From Brevibacterium limosum (lineage in GTDB: Bacteria > Actinomycetota > Actinomycetes > Actinomycetales > Brevibacteriaceae): a DNA stretch of 64,000 nucleotides. The position numbers and the translations under genes were made by a program. Position 1 is the stretch's first letter; each line of letters opens with the position of its first letter. The DNA is taken from positions 2,418,001-2,482,000 of the forward strand of contig NZ_CP050154.1 in assembly GCF_011617705.1 (NCBI RefSeq), in the 5' to 3' direction. The notes beneath the pieces were generated by a model. The model saw only the letters and a list, made by a program, of their open reading frames with translations, was not told where the DNA came from and searched no databases. Shown here piece after piece: positions 28,116-37,236 of this stretch.

Positions 28116-28160
28116 AGACTGTCGCCGAGGCACATTTGCTTCCGCGCACTCGGGCGTGAG

Positions 28161-28169
28161 TTATCCACA
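28161..28169 (+). other. Isolated consensus DnaA-box sequence
   Basis: TTATCCACA matches the consensus DnaA box exactly. No second box, AT-rich unwinding region or replication gene is nearby, so it is not an origin; it may be a titration or regulatory site, or chance. Confidence 0.35.
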
Positions 28170-28274
28170 GATTCGACTTCGCCTGTTCTAAAAAGCGTTC
28201 CTGTCGAATAATGTAGGGAATCCGGGTGTCGGCCGACGGGGCCGCGCCGCAGTTGCAGACCACAGAGGCGTGGA

Positions 28275-28913
28275 ATGAGAACTGGATCGTCCCGACCGTG
28301 TCGTCGACCCGCCCAAATATTCGTTGCCGTTTTCGCCGCACTGAGTTTGGTCTCGGTCGTCGGCTGTGCCGACAATTCACCAGTAGCTGCGCCGACGTCG
28401 ACCATTCCCGAAGGACAGCCCGACGACGGTTCCACAGATGAATCCACCGAGGTGGCCATCCCCGATTACGACACCGACCTCGACCTCGATCGAGAGGAAA
28501 AGGAGGCCGTCGAGGGAGCGCTGGTGGCATTCGATGATTTCATCCAAAATATCAATGACGCATATTCAGGGAAAACCAAAGTAGCGAGCGATTTCCCCCA
28601 GTTCGCGTCTGGCGATGCACTTAAGTCAATTCAGGCAGAAGCCAAATCTATAGCTTCCGAGAAAGCGACATTTGAAGGCCAAATCCAACCGTTAAAGGTC
28701 GAAATATTTGATGTCACGAAGCAGGAGGACTCAGCAGAACCTGCATCGGTCCTAGTGAATTTCTGTGTTGACACCACAGAGTGGACGATGACCCCGGCGG
28801 GGCAATCGCCGACTTTGAACCCTGATGGAAAAGTGACTATGCAACACACGATTCAACAGGATGACGGTAGCTGGAAAGTCGACCAGCAAACTCTCTGGGA
28901 ACGACGTTGCTAG
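28275..28913 (+). CDS. Hypothetical lipoprotein
   Basis: 212 residues, not recognised beyond a lipoprotein. The N-terminal signal (basic RPCRRP, hydrophobic to residue 30) ends in SVVGC, a lipobox. An acidic disordered linker follows, then a helical segment DREEKEAVEGALVAFDDFIQNINDAYSG that resembles the NTF2-like beginning of many Gram-positive lipoproteins, then a beta-rich tail with one conserved-looking Cys in VNFCVDTTEW and a terminal Cys. The middle is noticeably less GC-rich than the neighbours, suggesting transfer. It overlaps the next gene by 7 bp if that gene uses TTG. A TAATGT -10 candidate lies about 60 nt upstream. Confidence 0.7.
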   Translation: MRTGSSRPCRRPAQIFVAVFAALSLVSVVGCADNSPVAAPTSTIPEGQPDDGSTDESTEVAIPDYDTDLDLDREEKEAVEGALVAFDDFIQNINDAYSGKTKVASDFPQFASGDALKSIQAEAKSIASEKATFEGQIQPLKVEIFDVTKQEDSAEPASVLVNFCVDTTEWTMTPAGQSPTLNPDGKVTMQHTIQQDDGSWKVDQQTLWERRC

Positions 28914-29773
28914 CCAAAATGGCTTCCCACACCATCCTTACTTTCGCGATTGTCGCCATTTGCTTGTTCGCGGCTCCGGTACCGGCATTGGCAGCACCGG
29001 GTTGCACCATCGGCGACACAAGCGGGTGCGAAGCAGTGAAGCCTCCGGCACCCAAGCCTCCTCCTGGCGGTGGCGGCTCTGGAGGGGGTGGTGGCACCGG
29101 AGGCGGCGGCTCTGGCGGCGGAAACGACGGTGGAGGTTCCGGTGGCGGAGGCGGCGCCGGCGGTGGGGGCGGTGGCGGACTTCCCGACTGCCCAACGGAG
29201 GACGTCGGCCATCTGTGCGTGAGCGAGCCCGGACCGGGTGGTGGAGGCGGTGGAGGCGGCGGGGCTCCGGCCCGACCGGATCCCCCGACGCGCATCCCGG
29301 AATCGCAGTTCCAGAACTTCGACATTCCAGCTCCCACAATCTACGCCTGGCCTAAGGATTGGGCTGTCGTCGGCAAGCCGGCAGCTTTCTGGACCGACAC
29401 CGACGTCAGCTATATCGACATGACCTTGCTGACTTACGCAGTCAAAGTCAAAGTCACGCCGGAGCGTTTCAACTGGGACTTCGGAGACGGCTCGGGCACG
29501 ACAACCACTGCGAAAGGCGCGAAACCACTGCCCGGCGGCACCCCGCAGATCGGACATGAATACCAAGAATCAGGCAATGTGTCGGCATCGATGACAGCGA
29601 CATTCAGCGGAGAATTCTCCGTCGATGGCGGCCCCTGGCTTCCTATCGACGGCTTCGCCCACGTCGCCAGCAACAGTATCGGCATAGATGTCTACCGCTA
29701 TCACCGCTACCTCGTCGACGACGATTGCTACTCCAATCCCCACGGACCCGACTGCGCCCAATCCGCCCGATGA
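28907..29773 (+). CDS. Secreted glycine-rich protein with PKD-like domain
   Basis: 288 residues. The signal peptide (about residues 1-29, ending VPALA) is followed by a roughly 85-residue Gly-rich tract broken by one Cys-containing stretch (LPDCPTEDVGHLCVSEP), and then a globular C-terminal part with FNWDFGDGSGTTTT, HEYQESGNVSASMTATFSG, a typical PKD/Ig-like pattern. Two C-terminal cysteines flank YSNPHGPD. No wall-sorting signal is seen. A TTG at 28907 has GGGA six nt upstream and adds a Lys to the signal; the alternative is ATG 28919. The gene is coupled to the lipoprotein gene upstream, suggesting they work together at the cell surface. Confidence 0.75.
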   Translation: MLAKMASHTILTFAIVAICLFAAPVPALAAPGCTIGDTSGCEAVKPPAPKPPPGGGGSGGGGGTGGGGSGGGNDGGGSGGGGGAGGGGGGGLPDCPTEDVGHLCVSEPGPGGGGGGGGGAPARPDPPTRIPESQFQNFDIPAPTIYAWPKDWAVVGKPAAFWTDTDVSYIDMTLLTYAVKVKVTPERFNWDFGDGSGTTTTAKGAKPLPGGTPQIGHEYQESGNVSASMTATFSGEFSVDGGPWLPIDGFAHVASNSIGIDVYRYHRYLVDDDCYSNPHGPDCAQSAR

Positions 29774-29863
29774 CAGCCTGTATCTATCTGCCAGAACGTG
29801 ACAGCACAACGCCTCGGCGCAGACACTAGGACCTTGACTTCAGAAACCTGAAACAATGTCACC

Positions 29864-31099
29864 ATGGTGTGCCGAATCAACGAGCTCCTGATCGATTCTC
29901 ACTGGCCTATCGTCATCATCGGCGCAGGCCAAGCCGGACTGTCCGCAGCACACTACCTGTGGCGCGACGGACTCGCACCGGGTAAGGATTTCATTATCCT
30001 CGATGCCGGAGACGGACCTGGTGGAGCCTGGCGAGAACGGTGGGACTCCTTGACCCTGGGTTCCACGAACCATATCTCCGACTTGCCCGGATTCCCTCTT
30101 GGCCGTCCCGACCCGACCGTGCCCGCCTCGCAGATCGTCTCCGACTACTACTCCCGGTTCGAACGCGAGCTCGAACTCTGCGTCATCCGCCCGGCTGAAG
30201 TGAGCACCGTCCGCTCCGAAGAACCCGGACGTGGTCGCTTCACCATCACCGCCACAATCGACGGTGAACATGTGTCGCTCTCCAGCGACTTCCTCATCAA
30301 TGCAACCGGCACCTGGACTCAGCCCTACGTCCCTTTCATCCCCGGCATCGCCGAGTTCGAAGGCCACCAGCTGCATACCGTGAACTTCCGTGACGTCGAG
30401 GACTTCCGCGGACTGCGCACGCTCGTCGTCGGCGGCGGAATCTCCGCCACGCAGTTTCTCCTCGAACTCGCCGAGGTGACCGACACGCTGTGGTCCACAC
30501 GCCGTCCCCCGAATTTCACGTCCAGAGAATTCGACGGCCAATGGGGCCTCGAAGTCGAGCGAGCCGTCCGCGAACGAACTCTGTCCGGGCTGGCCCCGGC
30601 CAGCGTCGTGCGAACCACGGGACTGCCGATCCGTCGAGAATTCCGCGAAGGGATCGATTCCGGAGTTCTGGTCTCCCGAGGCATGTTCGATCGCATCCTT
30701 CCCCACGCGGTCCACTTCCCCGGGCTCGGCGACACCCAACAGCCGACCACCTCGGAGGGCTTGGGGCCATCAGCCAGCGACCACCTGGCAGTGCCCGAGT
30801 CCTGGGCACCGTTCGACGAATCCCGTGTCGAAGAGGTCGACGTGATCTTCTGGAACACCGGGTTCCGGGCCGCGCTCAAACACCTTGCGCCTTTGCACCT
30901 GCGCACACCGGACGGTGGGATCGCTATGGAAACTGAGGTCGCCGTCAAAGACGACCCCCGGCTCTTCCTCGTCGGCTACGGATCGGCCAGTTCCACCGTC
31001 GGTGCCACCAGGGCGGGAAGGATTGCGGCCAGGGAACTGCTCAAACGCATGTCAGGGGACCGACAGCCTCAGCGCAGGTCTGGGGCCTTGAGCACCTGA
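29864..31099 (+). CDS. Flavin-containing monooxygenase-like oxidoreductase
   Basis: 411 residues. FAD-binding GAGQAGLSAA lies near residue 20-30 and a second Rossmann motif, VVGGGISATQF, near residue 188-198 for NADPH; NATGTWTQPYVP and FEGHQLHTVNFRD match the FMO/Baeyer-Villiger-type pattern. It probably hydroxylates a nitrogen, sulfur or ketone substrate not identifiable here. ATG 29864 is used; no clear ribosome site or -10 is seen. Its last 31 bp overlap, tail to tail, the lipoprotein gene on the opposite strand. Confidence 0.85.
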   Translation: MVCRINELLIDSHWPIVIIGAGQAGLSAAHYLWRDGLAPGKDFIILDAGDGPGGAWRERWDSLTLGSTNHISDLPGFPLGRPDPTVPASQIVSDYYSRFERELELCVIRPAEVSTVRSEEPGRGRFTITATIDGEHVSLSSDFLINATGTWTQPYVPFIPGIAEFEGHQLHTVNFRDVEDFRGLRTLVVGGGISATQFLLELAEVTDTLWSTRRPPNFTSREFDGQWGLEVERAVRERTLSGLAPASVVRTTGLPIRREFREGIDSGVLVSRGMFDRILPHAVHFPGLGDTQQPTTSEGLGPSASDHLAVPESWAPFDESRVEEVDVIFWNTGFRAALKHLAPLHLRTPDGGIAMETEVAVKDDPRLFLVGYGSASSTVGATRAGRIAARELLKRMSGDRQPQRRSGALST

Positions 31100-31734
31100 T
31101 CGCCGAAGCGAACCGTCGGCAGCATCTGACGGAACTGGACCTGAGCCTCGGTGTCATCGGCTTGAGCGAGCATGTCGACGCTGACCTTGAACAGTCGGCT
31201 GTCGACGGACACACCAGCAACGGCGCCGAAGATCACGGAATCTTCCTGATCGACTGCGCGCATATCGTCGGGGGCCAGCGAGCCGTGGAAGACCCAGTAC
31301 TCTCCCCCGCTGACTGGTCCCGTGGTTTCACTGCCCAACGACGATCCCGAGGTGCTGAACATTCTCTCCCGCGCCTTCTCCACCAAGTCCTGAGGTGAAG
31401 AGTCATCGTCTTCGAAGCAGTTGACAGTGATGATCGTCCCGGACTCGGCGGTATAGAGCCGGTATCCGTCGTATCCGGACCCATCGGCAAAGTCCGCGCT
31501 CAGTGCCAGGCTGACCTCGACGGGACATTCTCCGCCCAGGTCAACGGTTGTCTCACTCATGCCGTGGGGAATCGTCGGACCGGTTGCTGTCGGCGAAGGT
31601 GACTGCCCGTCACCGATGCCCACGTTCGCGGGCTTCGAGCCGGCCTCGTCGGAGCTGCTGACCCGAAACGCCGAACACCCGCTGAGGGTCAGCCCCAGAG
31701 CCAGCGTCACCGCTACGAGTGATCTCTTCATCAT
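31069..31734 (-). CDS. Hypothetical lipoprotein
   Basis: 221 residues, not assigned to a family. A classical lipoprotein signal ends in TLSGC (about residue 20), then a Ser/Pro/Thr linker precedes a compact domain with two cysteines (GGECPVEV; TVNCFED) that may form a disulfide outside the cell. Two adjacent ATGs (31734, 31731) could serve as start. Its 3' end overlaps the monooxygenase gene by 31 bp in convergent orientation. A surface or sensory role is guesswork. Confidence 0.7.
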   Translation of the reverse strand: MMKRSLVAVTLALGLTLSGCSAFRVSSSDEAGSKPANVGIGDGQSPSPTATGPTIPHGMSETTVDLGGECPVEVSLALSADFADGSGYDGYRLYTAESGTIITVNCFEDDDSSPQDLVEKARERMFSTSGSSLGSETTGPVSGGEYWVFHGSLAPDDMRAVDQEDSVIFGAVAGVSVDSRLFKVSVDMLAQADDTEAQVQFRQMLPTVRFGDQVLKAPDLR

Positions 31735-31835
31735 TGTCTGCCTTCACTCGATCGGTAGGTCATCCATATCGTACCCAAGACCGGATTCGTCCCCGCTCTC
31801 TGGCGCAACTGAAGACCGCCGCCTAGCCTGGAGTC

Positions 31836-32552
31836 ATGACTGAGATCCCGCTTTTCGATGACTCTGATATCAACCGTGTGCTCTGCGTGGTCGCCCATCC
31901 CGACGATATGGAATACGGAGGGTCGGCCGCAGTGTCGAAGTGGACCGATGAGGGCAAGGAGGTTGCGTATCTCCTGCTCACCCGGGGGGAGGCAGGTATC
32001 CGTGACTTGAGCCCGGAGGAAGTTGCACCGTTGCGCGCCGAGGAGCAGCGTCGGGCATGCAATATCGTCGGCGTCGACGATCTGGAGATCCTCGACTTCC
32101 CGGATGGTCTGCTGGAACCCACTATCGAGCTGCGTCGGGCGATTGCGCGGAAGATCCGCGAGTTCCGTCCGAATGCGGTTGTGGTGACGGCCTTCGATCT
32201 TCAGGTGCAGTGGGGGCTCAATCATGTCGATCATCGCCATGCTGGAGTCGCCACGGTCGATGCCATCCGCGATGCCGACAATCCCTGGGTCTTCACCGAC
32301 CTCAAGGACGAAGGGCTCGAAGCATGGAAAGCCGATCGGCTGCTCGTCAACGGTGCCCAGCCCACACATGCCGTGGCCCTCACCGCCGAGCACGTCGACC
32401 GTGGTGTGCGATCGCTCGAGGCGCACAAGGTCTATTTGGACGCACTCGGTGACCATCCGGCACCGAAGGACATGATCCCCGGCATCACCACAAGCGGCGG
32501 AGAACTCGCCCGCATCGACTATGCTCTGCCGATCACCGTCGTCGACATGTGA
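31836..32552 (+). CDS. PIG-L/LmbE-family deacetylase
   Basis: 238 residues with the zinc deacetylase fold shared with mshB at the window start. AHPDDMEYGG (residues 20-29) and the later NHVDHR give the two metal motifs; TRGEAGI and EEQRRACNIVG are other family marks. Substrate is probably an N-acetylated sugar or glycoside, but it is not MshB by sequence. The ATG is six bases after TAGCCT (31824-31829), indicating a leaderless transcript. A bidirectional terminator follows about 70 bp downstream, shared with convergent tpx. Confidence 0.88.
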   Translation: MTEIPLFDDSDINRVLCVVAHPDDMEYGGSAAVSKWTDEGKEVAYLLLTRGEAGIRDLSPEEVAPLRAEEQRRACNIVGVDDLEILDFPDGLLEPTIELRRAIARKIREFRPNAVVVTAFDLQVQWGLNHVDHRHAGVATVDAIRDADNPWVFTDLKDEGLEAWKADRLLVNGAQPTHAVALTAEHVDRGVRSLEAHKVYLDALGDHPAPKDMIPGITTSGGELARIDYALPITVVDM

Positions 32553-32623
32553 GAGCTTCGCCACGAGCTGTTTATCGGCTGCCGTTGTGCCTGTCGCAAT
32601 CGCCACTCATTCTCGACAGAGAA

Positions 32624-32657
32624 AACCGGGTGGGACGTACACGCGTCCCACCCGGTT
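32624..32657. terminator. Bidirectional terminator between PIG-L and tpx genes
   Basis: Perfect 14-bp stem AACCGGGTGGGACG / CGTCCCACCCGGTT with a 6-nt loop, flanked by A's on the left and TCGTTCTT on the right. It suits both convergent genes. Confidence 0.85.
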
Positions 32658-32697
32658 CGTTCTTCGCGGGTTGAGGCTTCGGCCCGCGGAGAGGAGA

Positions 32698-33198
32698 TCA
32701 GGCTCCCACAGCTGCGATCGCAGAGTCGTAGTCGGGTTCGGTGGTGATCTCGTCGACGAGCTGTGTGTAGGTCACGGTGCCCTTCTCATCGAGGACGACG
32801 ACGGACCGTGCGAGGAGACCGGCGAGCGGACCATCGACCATGGTCACACCGAAGTCCTTGCCGAACGAGCTGCGGAATCCCGAGGCCGTTACGACGTTCT
32901 CGATGCCTTCGGCACCGCAGAAGCGGGCCTGGGCGAACGGAAGGTCGTTGGACACACAGAGAACGGTGGTGTTCTCCAGGCCAGCGGCGAGTTCGTTGAA
33001 CTTGCGCACCGAGGCGGCGCACACACCCGTGTCGAGGCTGGGGAAGATGTTGAGTACCACGCGCTTGCCCGAGTAGTCCTGTGAGTTCACATCACCGAGG
33101 TCGCCACCGACGAGGCTGAAGGCCGGAGCCTGCTCGCCCTTGGCGGGCAGTTCGCCGACGGTCTTGACCGGAGATCCCTGAAATGCTGTGTTGGCCAT
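32698..33198 (-). CDS. tpx: Thiol peroxidase
   Basis: Atypical 2-Cys peroxiredoxin reducing hydroperoxides with thioredoxin. 166 residues, normal length. The peroxidatic Cys60 is in PSLDTGVCA and the resolving Cys94 in ARFCGAEG; N-terminal [22 protein letters not shown] is typical. ATG 33198 follows AAGGAGAG by about 8 nt. Monocistronic, with a terminator downstream. Confidence 0.97.
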   Translation of the reverse strand: MANTAFQGSPVKTVGELPAKGEQAPAFSLVGGDLGDVNSQDYSGKRVVLNIFPSLDTGVCAASVRKFNELAAGLENTTVLCVSNDLPFAQARFCGAEGIENVVTASGFRSSFGKDFGVTMVDGPLAGLLARSVVVLDEKGTVTYTQLVDEITTEPDYDSAIAAVGA

Positions 33199-33338
33199 GC
33201 TTGACTCTCTCCTTCTTCAGAGCTGACTGCTGTCTCTCTCACTCTACGTGAGTCGGCGCCGAGGGATACCTGTTGCACGCAGACCGGTCATCTGGTCGAC
33301 CTTCAAGTCGCTGCGTCCCGCGGGTTGCCGACAGTCAC

Positions 33339-35495
33339 TCAGCTGCGACGGCGACGTGTGGAGAGCACCAATGCCGTACCGAGTGCGATGATCGCGGCAG
33401 CGATGCCGATGCTTGTGGCGAGTTCGGTACCGGTCCGCGGCAGATCGGCTCTGCCGCCGGCGCCGGCTGACGCATCGTCGGCGTCACCGCTGGCGCCGGT
33501 TGCCGAGTCGTCGGCGTCACCGCCGTCAGCGTTGCCATCCGATGCATCACTGTCAGAGGAGCCGTTCGTCGAACCGTCGTCCTCGGCTGTGGCTTCGCCG
33601 GCGTTGTCGTCCCCGTCCGAACTTCCGGCGCTTCCGGAGCCCGAGGCATCCGAGGACCCACTGGCATCGGACTCGTCGTCATCGCCTCCGCCCGGTGCGC
33701 GACTGCTCGTGACGACCTGCCAGTTCGCGTCGAAGAAATCGGCGGGGTCGACGATCTGTTTCTCCTCAGCCCAGTCGATGAGGGCCTGGCGCACCTCGAC
33801 CTGTTCGTTGTAGACCTCTTTGAGTCCGTCGACCGGGTAGCCGCCTCCACCGGACTGGCGGTAGTTGTTGATGGCGAGAATGAACCGGTCACCGTCTCCG
33901 ATTTCGCTCCCGTCGGCCTGTTTGAGGTTCTCGATCCTCTCACCGGTTGGTTTGGAGACATTGATGTCATAGTCGATTCCGGCCAGAGCGTCATAGTTGT
34001 AATCCGGGATCGGGACGTCGGAAGCCTCATCGATCGCGTTGGTGCCGTCGACCGGGTCGAAGTCAGCACCTTCCTCAGTCTGTTTGAAATAGCGTGCTGA
34101 GTATTCGAGGTAGTCACGCAGTTGGGCACCGTTGATCTCGACTCCGGACAACGTGTTGTCGTAGACGTAGAGGCCTGCGACGTCGCGGATCGTGATGTCA
34201 CCGGCCGGGAATTCTGCAGTGCGGCTGAAGGGCGAGGCCTGAGAGATCACGGGGAGATCGTCATAGTCTGTTCCCTCCAGTCCCTCTTGCACCGTCTCCG
34301 TCTGAACGTGGGAGATGAAGTCGAGGATCGCGGTGTCCTCGTAATAGGAGGTCTTCGCCGACAGGGTTTCGGTCACCGATCCGATCTTCGTATTCACGTA
34401 GTCGATCGTGGTCCGGTGCTGCTCATCGACGAGGTCCTTGATCTCCTGGTCCTCCGCGATGTCGCCCTGGGTGGCCAGCGCCTCCGCGTGCGGCTCGGTC
34501 TCGCCCCAGTCGACGTGGTGAGTATCGAGATTGATCGGCAGCCCCACCTCGGAGACCGAACGGGCCCAGTAGTTCGGCTGGGTGATGAGCACTTGGCTGC
34601 CGTCGTCGCGGGACACGACCTGGCTGGGTTCGTTCTGGTGGGTATGCCCGGCGACGAGGACATCGACACCGGGAACCTTCGCTACGGAGGTGCTGACGTT
34701 CTCCTGCAGTTCGTCCGGATCCCAGCTCTGTCCCTTCGGATCCTTGCCCGAGTGGGAGAGCACGACGATGACGTCCGCTCCCTTCTGCCTCATCTCGGGG
34801 ACATACTTCTGAGCAGTTTCGACGGGATCGTCGAAGTGCACCTTTCCTGACAGGTTGTTCTTGTCCCAGATTCGGCTGCCGGGGGTGGTTACGCCGAGGA
34901 CACCGACGGTGATCGTCTGACCATCGACCTGTTTGTCGACCATCGCGTACGGGTCCAAATGCGTCTGGCCGTCTGCGTCGTCGATGACATTGGCGCCGAG
35001 CAGCGGGAAGTCGAGCTGATCGTCGTATGTGGAGAGCAGATCGAGGCCATAGTTGAATTCATGGTTGCCGACGACCTGTGCGTCGTATCCCAGGTGATTG
35101 TAGGTCTTGGCCAGTGGGTGCGTTTGGCCGCCTGTCGTGATCGGCTTCTGTTTGGCGAAATAGTAGGCCAAGGGGTTGCCCTGGATGGTGTCGCCGTTGT
35201 CGACGAGGAGCACGGATTCTGCGCCTTTGTCCTCACGTACTCCCTTGATGAGCGTCGAGGCTCGGGACATGCCCAGTTCCTCCCCTTCCGGGTAGGGCTT
35301 GTTCGCGAAGTAGTCCCAGTTGAGTACGTTGCCGTGGACGTCGGTCGTCGCCAATAGGGTCAGCTCCCCGGTCTTCGCCGCATTGGCATCGACGGGAGCC
35401 TCGGCGGCACCGAGGCCGGTCGCCGAGGCCGCTGCGGGCCCGGTTACGATAAGAGCAAGGGCGAGTGTGGACGAAGTCAGGGTGTGCAGACGCAT
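33339..35495 (-). CDS. LPRTG-anchored bifunctional nucleotidase/2',3'-cyclic phosphodiesterase
   Basis: 718 residues, exported and wall-anchored. A signal peptide of about 27 residues is followed by a metallophosphatase domain (ATTDVHGNVLNWDYF, GNHEFNYGLD, HSGKD, VAGHTHQ), then a 5'-nucleotidase C-terminal domain (about 380-580, ISQASPFSRTAEF, INGAQLRDYLEYS). After this come about 90 residues of Ser/Asp/Gly low complexity and the sorting signal LPRTG at 685-689, a hydrophobic helix and an Arg tail. It should release nucleosides and phosphate from extracellular nucleotides. Start ATG follows the signal; the upstream 115 bp hold only the promoter region. A sortase gene is not in the window. Confidence 0.92.
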   Translation of the reverse strand: MRLHTLTSSTLALALIVTGPAAASATGLGAAEAPVDANAAKTGELTLLATTDVHGNVLNWDYFANKPYPEGEELGMSRASTLIKGVREDKGAESVLLVDNGDTIQGNPLAYYFAKQKPITTGGQTHPLAKTYNHLGYDAQVVGNHEFNYGLDLLSTYDDQLDFPLLGANVIDDADGQTHLDPYAMVDKQVDGQTITVGVLGVTTPGSRIWDKNNLSGKVHFDDPVETAQKYVPEMRQKGADVIVVLSHSGKDPKGQSWDPDELQENVSTSVAKVPGVDVLVAGHTHQNEPSQVVSRDDGSQVLITQPNYWARSVSEVGLPINLDTHHVDWGETEPHAEALATQGDIAEDQEIKDLVDEQHRTTIDYVNTKIGSVTETLSAKTSYYEDTAILDFISHVQTETVQEGLEGTDYDDLPVISQASPFSRTAEFPAGDITIRDVAGLYVYDNTLSGVEINGAQLRDYLEYSARYFKQTEEGADFDPVDGTNAIDEASDVPIPDYNYDALAGIDYDINVSKPTGERIENLKQADGSEIGDGDRFILAINNYRQSGGGGYPVDGLKEVYNEQVEVRQALIDWAEEKQIVDPADFFDANWQVVTSSRAPGGGDDDESDASGSSDASGSGSAGSSDGDDNAGEATAEDDGSTNGSSDSDASDGNADGGDADDSATGASGDADDASAGAGGRADLPRTGTELATSIGIAAAIIALGTALVLSTRRRRS

Positions 35496-35610
35496 GTGTC
35501 TCCAGAAATCCGGTCAGAGATGATGAAAGTGATTCAGCTCTCTCACCCTAGTGTGCGCTGACCGTTTTCTGAATGGATCTTGAAAGAAATTTGCACAAAC
35601 TCTGTTGCGC

Positions 35611-36618
35611 TCACGCCACGGTGGAGTCGGCTCCATTGGTCTTATTCTTTGAGGACGCGAACTTCGCTTCGACGACGATGAGGATGACGACTACGGCCGC
35701 GCCGAGGACTGCGAGAAGGATGGGACCGAGCACCGGGTCGACGGGAGCCAGCAGGCCACCTGCTCCGTGTTCTTCGCCGTCAGCTCCCATCTCGGCGGCC
35801 GACTGCCAGGGCCAGAGTGCACGCAGAGACCCGAACATCAGTCCTGCCATGACGATGAGTGTCCACCGCCGATGGTTGTGCAGGAAGTATTTGAGGATGT
35901 TGACGAAGACGGCCAGGCCGAGGATCGCGCCGAGCAGGAAGATGCCGAGGTACCCGAAGTCGCGGGAGTCGACGGCGCGCAATGTGGTCGAGTACATGCC
36001 GACTGCCAAGAGGAAGAATGATCCGGACACTCCGGGAACGACGAGTGCGCAGATGGCGATCGAGGCGACGAAGAAGACGGCGATGAGCGGCGGGTTCTCC
36101 ACATCGGCCCCGCCGGCCAGACTCGTCATCCAGAATGCGAGAGCGGCTGCGGCGATGAAAGCCAGCACACCGAGGAGGGCAGGCTGACGCGTGGTTCGTG
36201 TCGGCAGCATCCGCAGCGGCACGGCGATGCTGGCGGCGACGAGGCCGAAGAACAGTCCGCGGGAGAGTTCGGGGTTGCCGGTGACGAAAGATTCCATGAC
36301 ACCGGCGATGGTGAACACCGCGGCGGCCATTCCCAGCAGAACGGGGATGACGAGGAACCAGTCAGTGCGCCGCAGTTCAGCAATCGCACCTGCCACCCGG
36401 TTCGGTCCTGCCACCAGGGTCTTTGCTGCCGAGACGACGTGGGCGGCGGAGTCGATGAGTTGGTCGTAGACTCCGGTGACCAGGGCGATGGTTCCGCCGG
36501 AGACTCCGGGGACGAGTTCGGCGCTGCCGATGAGGAAACCGCGGATCAGGTCGAGGGGAATGAGCGCTTTGGGTCGCTTCGGCGCAGTTTCGGTGCCGGT
36601 CGGCGGAGTGTTCGTCAT
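35611..36618 (-). CDS. DUF368 polytopic membrane protein (polyprenyl-phosphate translocase candidate)
   Basis: 335 residues with about nine hydrophobic segments. The family mark is the RGFLIGSAELVPGVSGGTIALVTGVYDQL region (about residues 25-53) and a second GVSGS repeat near residue 205 (VPGVSGSFFLLAVGMY). DUF368 proteins of other Gram-positives have been reported as undecaprenyl-phosphate translocases that recycle the wall lipid carrier; this role is by homology. Its ATG is seven bases after TAGGCT, so a leaderless transcript is likely. The C-terminal tail is basic. Confidence 0.85.
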   Translation of the reverse strand: MTNTPPTGTETAPKRPKALIPLDLIRGFLIGSAELVPGVSGGTIALVTGVYDQLIDSAAHVVSAAKTLVAGPNRVAGAIAELRRTDWFLVIPVLLGMAAAVFTIAGVMESFVTGNPELSRGLFFGLVAASIAVPLRMLPTRTTRQPALLGVLAFIAAAALAFWMTSLAGGADVENPPLIAVFFVASIAICALVVPGVSGSFFLLAVGMYSTTLRAVDSRDFGYLGIFLLGAILGLAVFVNILKYFLHNHRRWTLIVMAGLMFGSLRALWPWQSAAEMGADGEEHGAGGLLAPVDPVLGPILLAVLGAAVVVILIVVEAKFASSKNKTNGADSTVA

Positions 36619-36662
36619 ACCTCCCAGCCTATTTGATCGAGCTGCTGTTGCAGGCCCGCGAC

Positions 36663-37181
36663 TCAGTCGCCGATCTCACCATCGATGTCTTCGCGGAGGA
36701 GGTCGGCGTGGCCCGCATGCCGGGCATACTCTTCGATGAGGTGGATGAGGACCCACCGGACGTTGAACTTCTCTCCGTCGCTGTCACACCGTTCGGTGCG
36801 CGTGTCCAGATTGACCACCTCGGCGAGGATTCCACGGGAGACCTCACATGACTGTTCGTGGACAACTAGGAGTTCTTCCGCAGTCATCCCAGCGGCGGAC
36901 TCGAAATCCCAATCGCGATCGGTGTTCCAATCGACGCTCGACCACGGTTCGCCCAGCTCTTTGCCCTGCAGCACTTCAACGAACCAGCTCTCTTCGACAA
37001 GTGTGAGATGTCGGAGGATGCCGCCGATCGTCAGTGACGATGAGGCAACGGTGTGGTTCAGCTGGTCAGGCGTGAGCCCATAGGCCTTGCGTCTGACCAC
37101 CTGTCGAAAGTAGTCGAGGAACTCTTCCAGTCCATGGCGTTCGCTCGGAGCGTTGCTCGGGTCGGTCAATGGCAGGGTCAT
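36663..37181 (-). CDS. DinB/DUF664-family protein
   Basis: 172-residue four-helix bundle of the DinB superfamily: LEEFLDYFRQVVRRKAYGL, TIGGILRHLTLVEESWFVE and VRWVLIHLIEEYARHAGHADLLRE carry the three histidines (about residues 54-60, and the HL and AGHAD pairs) expected to bind a metal. Members are possible mycothiol-dependent transferases, but this one is untested. GAGAGG lies six nt before ATG 37181. The gap to the next gene is 55 bp on the same strand. Confidence 0.85.
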   Translation of the reverse strand: MTLPLTDPSNAPSERHGLEEFLDYFRQVVRRKAYGLTPDQLNHTVASSSLTIGGILRHLTLVEESWFVEVLQGKELGEPWSSVDWNTDRDWDFESAAGMTAEELLVVHEQSCEVSRGILAEVVNLDTRTERCDSDGEKFNVRWVLIHLIEEYARHAGHADLLREDIDGEIGD

Positions 37182-37236
37182 ACTGAGCCTCTCTGATCAT
37201 GCAGACGGCCTGTTTGGCAAACCACGTGCGTAACGT

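Noticed and set aside
28161..28169. Replication origin
   Set aside because: Only one DnaA box, no dnaA/dnaN or AT-rich region.
28837..29337. Proline-rich minus-strand open frame
   Set aside because: Complement of the glycine-rich tract of the PKD-like protein.
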